This document shows positions 5,137-6,145 of a stretch of DNA of 6,145 nucleotides, piece after piece (the first letter of the stretch is position 1; every line of letters starts with the position of its first letter). A program made the translations under genes and the position numbers. Where the stretch lies: positions 1-6,145 of the forward strand of contig CAZYKR010000261.1 of the NCBI GenBank assembly GCA_964648005.1, read 5' to 3'. Source of the DNA: JAGQTE01 sp964648005. Lineage in GTDB: Bacteria > Actinomycetota > Acidimicrobiia > Acidimicrobiales > Acidimicrobilacustridaceae. Under the pieces are notes generated by a model. The model ran no database searches. It was not told where the DNA came from and was given only the letters and a program-made list of their open reading frames with translations.

Positions 5137-6145
5137 GCCACCACTCCTTCGTCGCGCAGTCGGGCGATGTCGCCAGCCGCGTAGCCGGCGGCGGCGAGCA
5201 GCGCATCGGTGTCGGTGGCGGCGCCGTCGCGCAGGTCGAAGCTGTGCTGCGTCGTGTCGGTGCCGGCCAGCAGGGTGCCGAGCTGGCGGAAGTCCCCAGC
5301 CTCCGGATGGTGCGCCTCGGCAATCGATCCCCGGGCCACGACCTGCGGCTCGTCGACCACCTCGGGGATGCTCAGCACGGCCGAGACGCAGGTGTCGGCC
5401 GGCGCCAGGATCGCCACCCACTCGTCGCGGGGCTTGGACGCGAAGGCGGCGGCGAAGTCGGCACGCACCTGATCCTGCACCGCGTCGTCGAGCTGGTGGT
5501 CCGCCCACTGGTCGCAGCCGAGCAACCGGCAGAGGTTCTTGTAGAAGTGGCCCTCGATGGCCCCGACCGCCACCCAGCCGCCGTCGGCGCAGGCGTAGGT
5601 GTCGTAGCAGGCGTAGCGCCCGGTGAGGATGTAGTGCCCGGGGCCGGGCTCGGTGCCGGTGGCGAGGTACTCGTCGATGTAGAGCGACATCATCGCCAGC
5701 ACCCCGTCGGCGGCGGCGACATCGAGCTGCGCGCCCTCGCCGGTGCGGCCCTTGCGCACCAGGGCAGCGCAGATGGCCATCACGGCCTGCATCCCCCCGC
5801 CGGCGGCGTCCGCGACCGTGGCGCCGGGGAGCGGGGGCTTGCCGCCGGGGCCGCGCTCGTTGCAGTGCAGGAACCCGCCGGCGGCGAGGTAGTTCACGTC
5901 GTGCCCGGCCCACTGGCTGGCGGGGCCGGTCTGCCCGTAGCCGCTGGTGGAGCAGTAGACGATGCCCGGGTTGCGGGCCGACACGGCGGCGTAGCCGACG
6001 CCGAGCCGGTCGACGACCCCGGGGCGGAACGACTCGATGACCACGTCGGCGGTCTCGGCCAGCCTCAGGAACGCCTCGCGTCCGGCGTCGGCCTTGAGGT
6101 CGATCTGGCAGCGCTGCATGCCGCGGTGGCCGGAGTAGGCGTACG
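5133..6145 (-). CDS. CaiB/BaiF family III CoA-transferase or alpha-methylacyl-CoA racemase, 5'-truncated
   Basis: 336 residues are visible; the frame is open to the window edge, so the methionine at 6119-6117 is internal and roughly 40-60 N-terminal residues are missing. Numbering below counts from that Met. CQIDLKADAGREAF (4-17) is the family's DLK-x(n)-G signature, followed by VIESFRPGVVDRLG (27-40). AGHDVNYLAAGG (71-82), VADAAGGGM (102-110) and AVGAIEGHFY (184-193) supply H73, D104 and E189. Their spacing (31 and 85) closely matches the His/Asp/Glu catalytic set of M. tuberculosis alpha-methylacyl-CoA racemase (H126, D156, E241, from memory). This favours 2-methylacyl-CoA epimerisation over CoA transfer, although family III transferases share the Asp. 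The C-terminal part has the familiar DTCVSAV and EPQVVARG segments (242-264). It is the first visible gene of the acyl-CoA cluster, and its TGA overlaps the next gene's GTG. Confidence 0.88.
   Translation of the reverse strand, partial: YAYSGHRGMQRCQIDLKADAGREAFLRLAETADVVIESFRPGVVDRLGVGYAAVSARNPGIVYCSTSGYGQTGPASQWAGHDVNYLAAGGFLHCNERGPGGKPPLPGATVADAAGGGMQAVMAICAALVRKGRTGEGAQLDVAAADGVLAMMSLYIDEYLATGTEPGPGHYILTGRYACYDTYACADGGWVAVGAIEGHFYKNLCRLLGCDQWADHQLDDAVQDQVRADFAAAFASKPRDEWVAILAPADTCVSAVLSIPEVVDEPQVVARGSIAEAHHPEAGDFRQLGTLLAGTDTTQHSFDLRDGAATDTDALLAAAGYAAGDIARLRDEGVVA
5144..5149 (-). promoter_or_regulatory. Shine-Dalgarno that fixes the GTG start of the MaoC-N gene
   Basis: AAGGAG on the minus strand, inside the end of the CaiB-family gene and 7 nt before the GTG at 5136. 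It rules out a longer reading of the open frame, which runs on through the overlapping gene with Arg/Ala-rich, unlikely protein. Confidence 0.8.

Noticed and set aside
4591..5913. Possible 440-residue fusion reading through the CaiB-family gene into MaoC-N
   Set aside because: The upstream 259 codons are Arg/Ala-rich shadow sequence of the CaiB-family gene. A GTG with AAGGAG 7 nt ahead at 5136 marks the true start.

Overview
This window is about 6.1 kb of high-GC DNA, by eye near 70% G+C. All seven genes lie on the minus strand, so transcription runs from the right edge to the left edge. The G/C-rich third codon positions, the GTG starts, and the gene content (CaiB-type CoA-transferase/racemase, split MaoC hydratase pair, FadE-like dehydrogenase, and a ferric-reductase-like/FMN-binding/ApbE trio) suggest an actinobacterium. 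An Acidimicrobiia-like lineage would fit, but nothing seen here proves it.

Right half (6145 to 2936): a tightly packed acyl-CoA catabolic cluster. In transcription order it holds (i) a CaiB/BaiF family III protein, cut at its N-terminus by the window edge, with residues that match alpha-methylacyl-CoA racemase; (ii) an N-terminal-type MaoC (FAS1-like dehydratase) hot-dog protein; (iii) a C-terminal-type MaoC hydratase carrying the D-x4-H active site; and (iv) an acyl-CoA dehydrogenase that lacks the usual catalytic glutamate. Start and stop codons overlap (GTGA, then ATGA), and the third junction has a Shine-Dalgarno directly against the stop codon, so the four genes look translationally coupled. 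Together they suggest beta-oxidation of a branched or steroid-like acyl-CoA: epimerisation or CoA transfer, dehydrogenation, then hydration by a heteromeric hydratase.

Gap 2831-2935 (105 bp): the only sizeable intergenic region. It contains a perfect 9-bp direct repeat with a 22-bp period just before the next gene, a candidate operator or promoter.

Left half (2830 to 4): a transmembrane flavin/haem electron-transfer module. It consists of a six-helix, bis-haem ferric-reductase/NOX-like flavoprotein, a membrane-anchored extracytoplasmic FMN-binding protein with a Thr/Ser/Pro-rich stalk, and an ApbE-type FAD:protein FMN transferase that would load FMN onto the second protein. Electrons would pass from NAD(P)H through FAD and two haems to a covalently bound FMN outside the membrane. 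The final acceptor is not encoded here.

No RNA genes, mobile elements or CRISPR arrays were seen. I do not see a wholly new system. The points most worth checking are the dehydrogenase without its catalytic Glu, the direct repeat, the D-to-N change in the flavinylation motif, and the topology of flavinylation.
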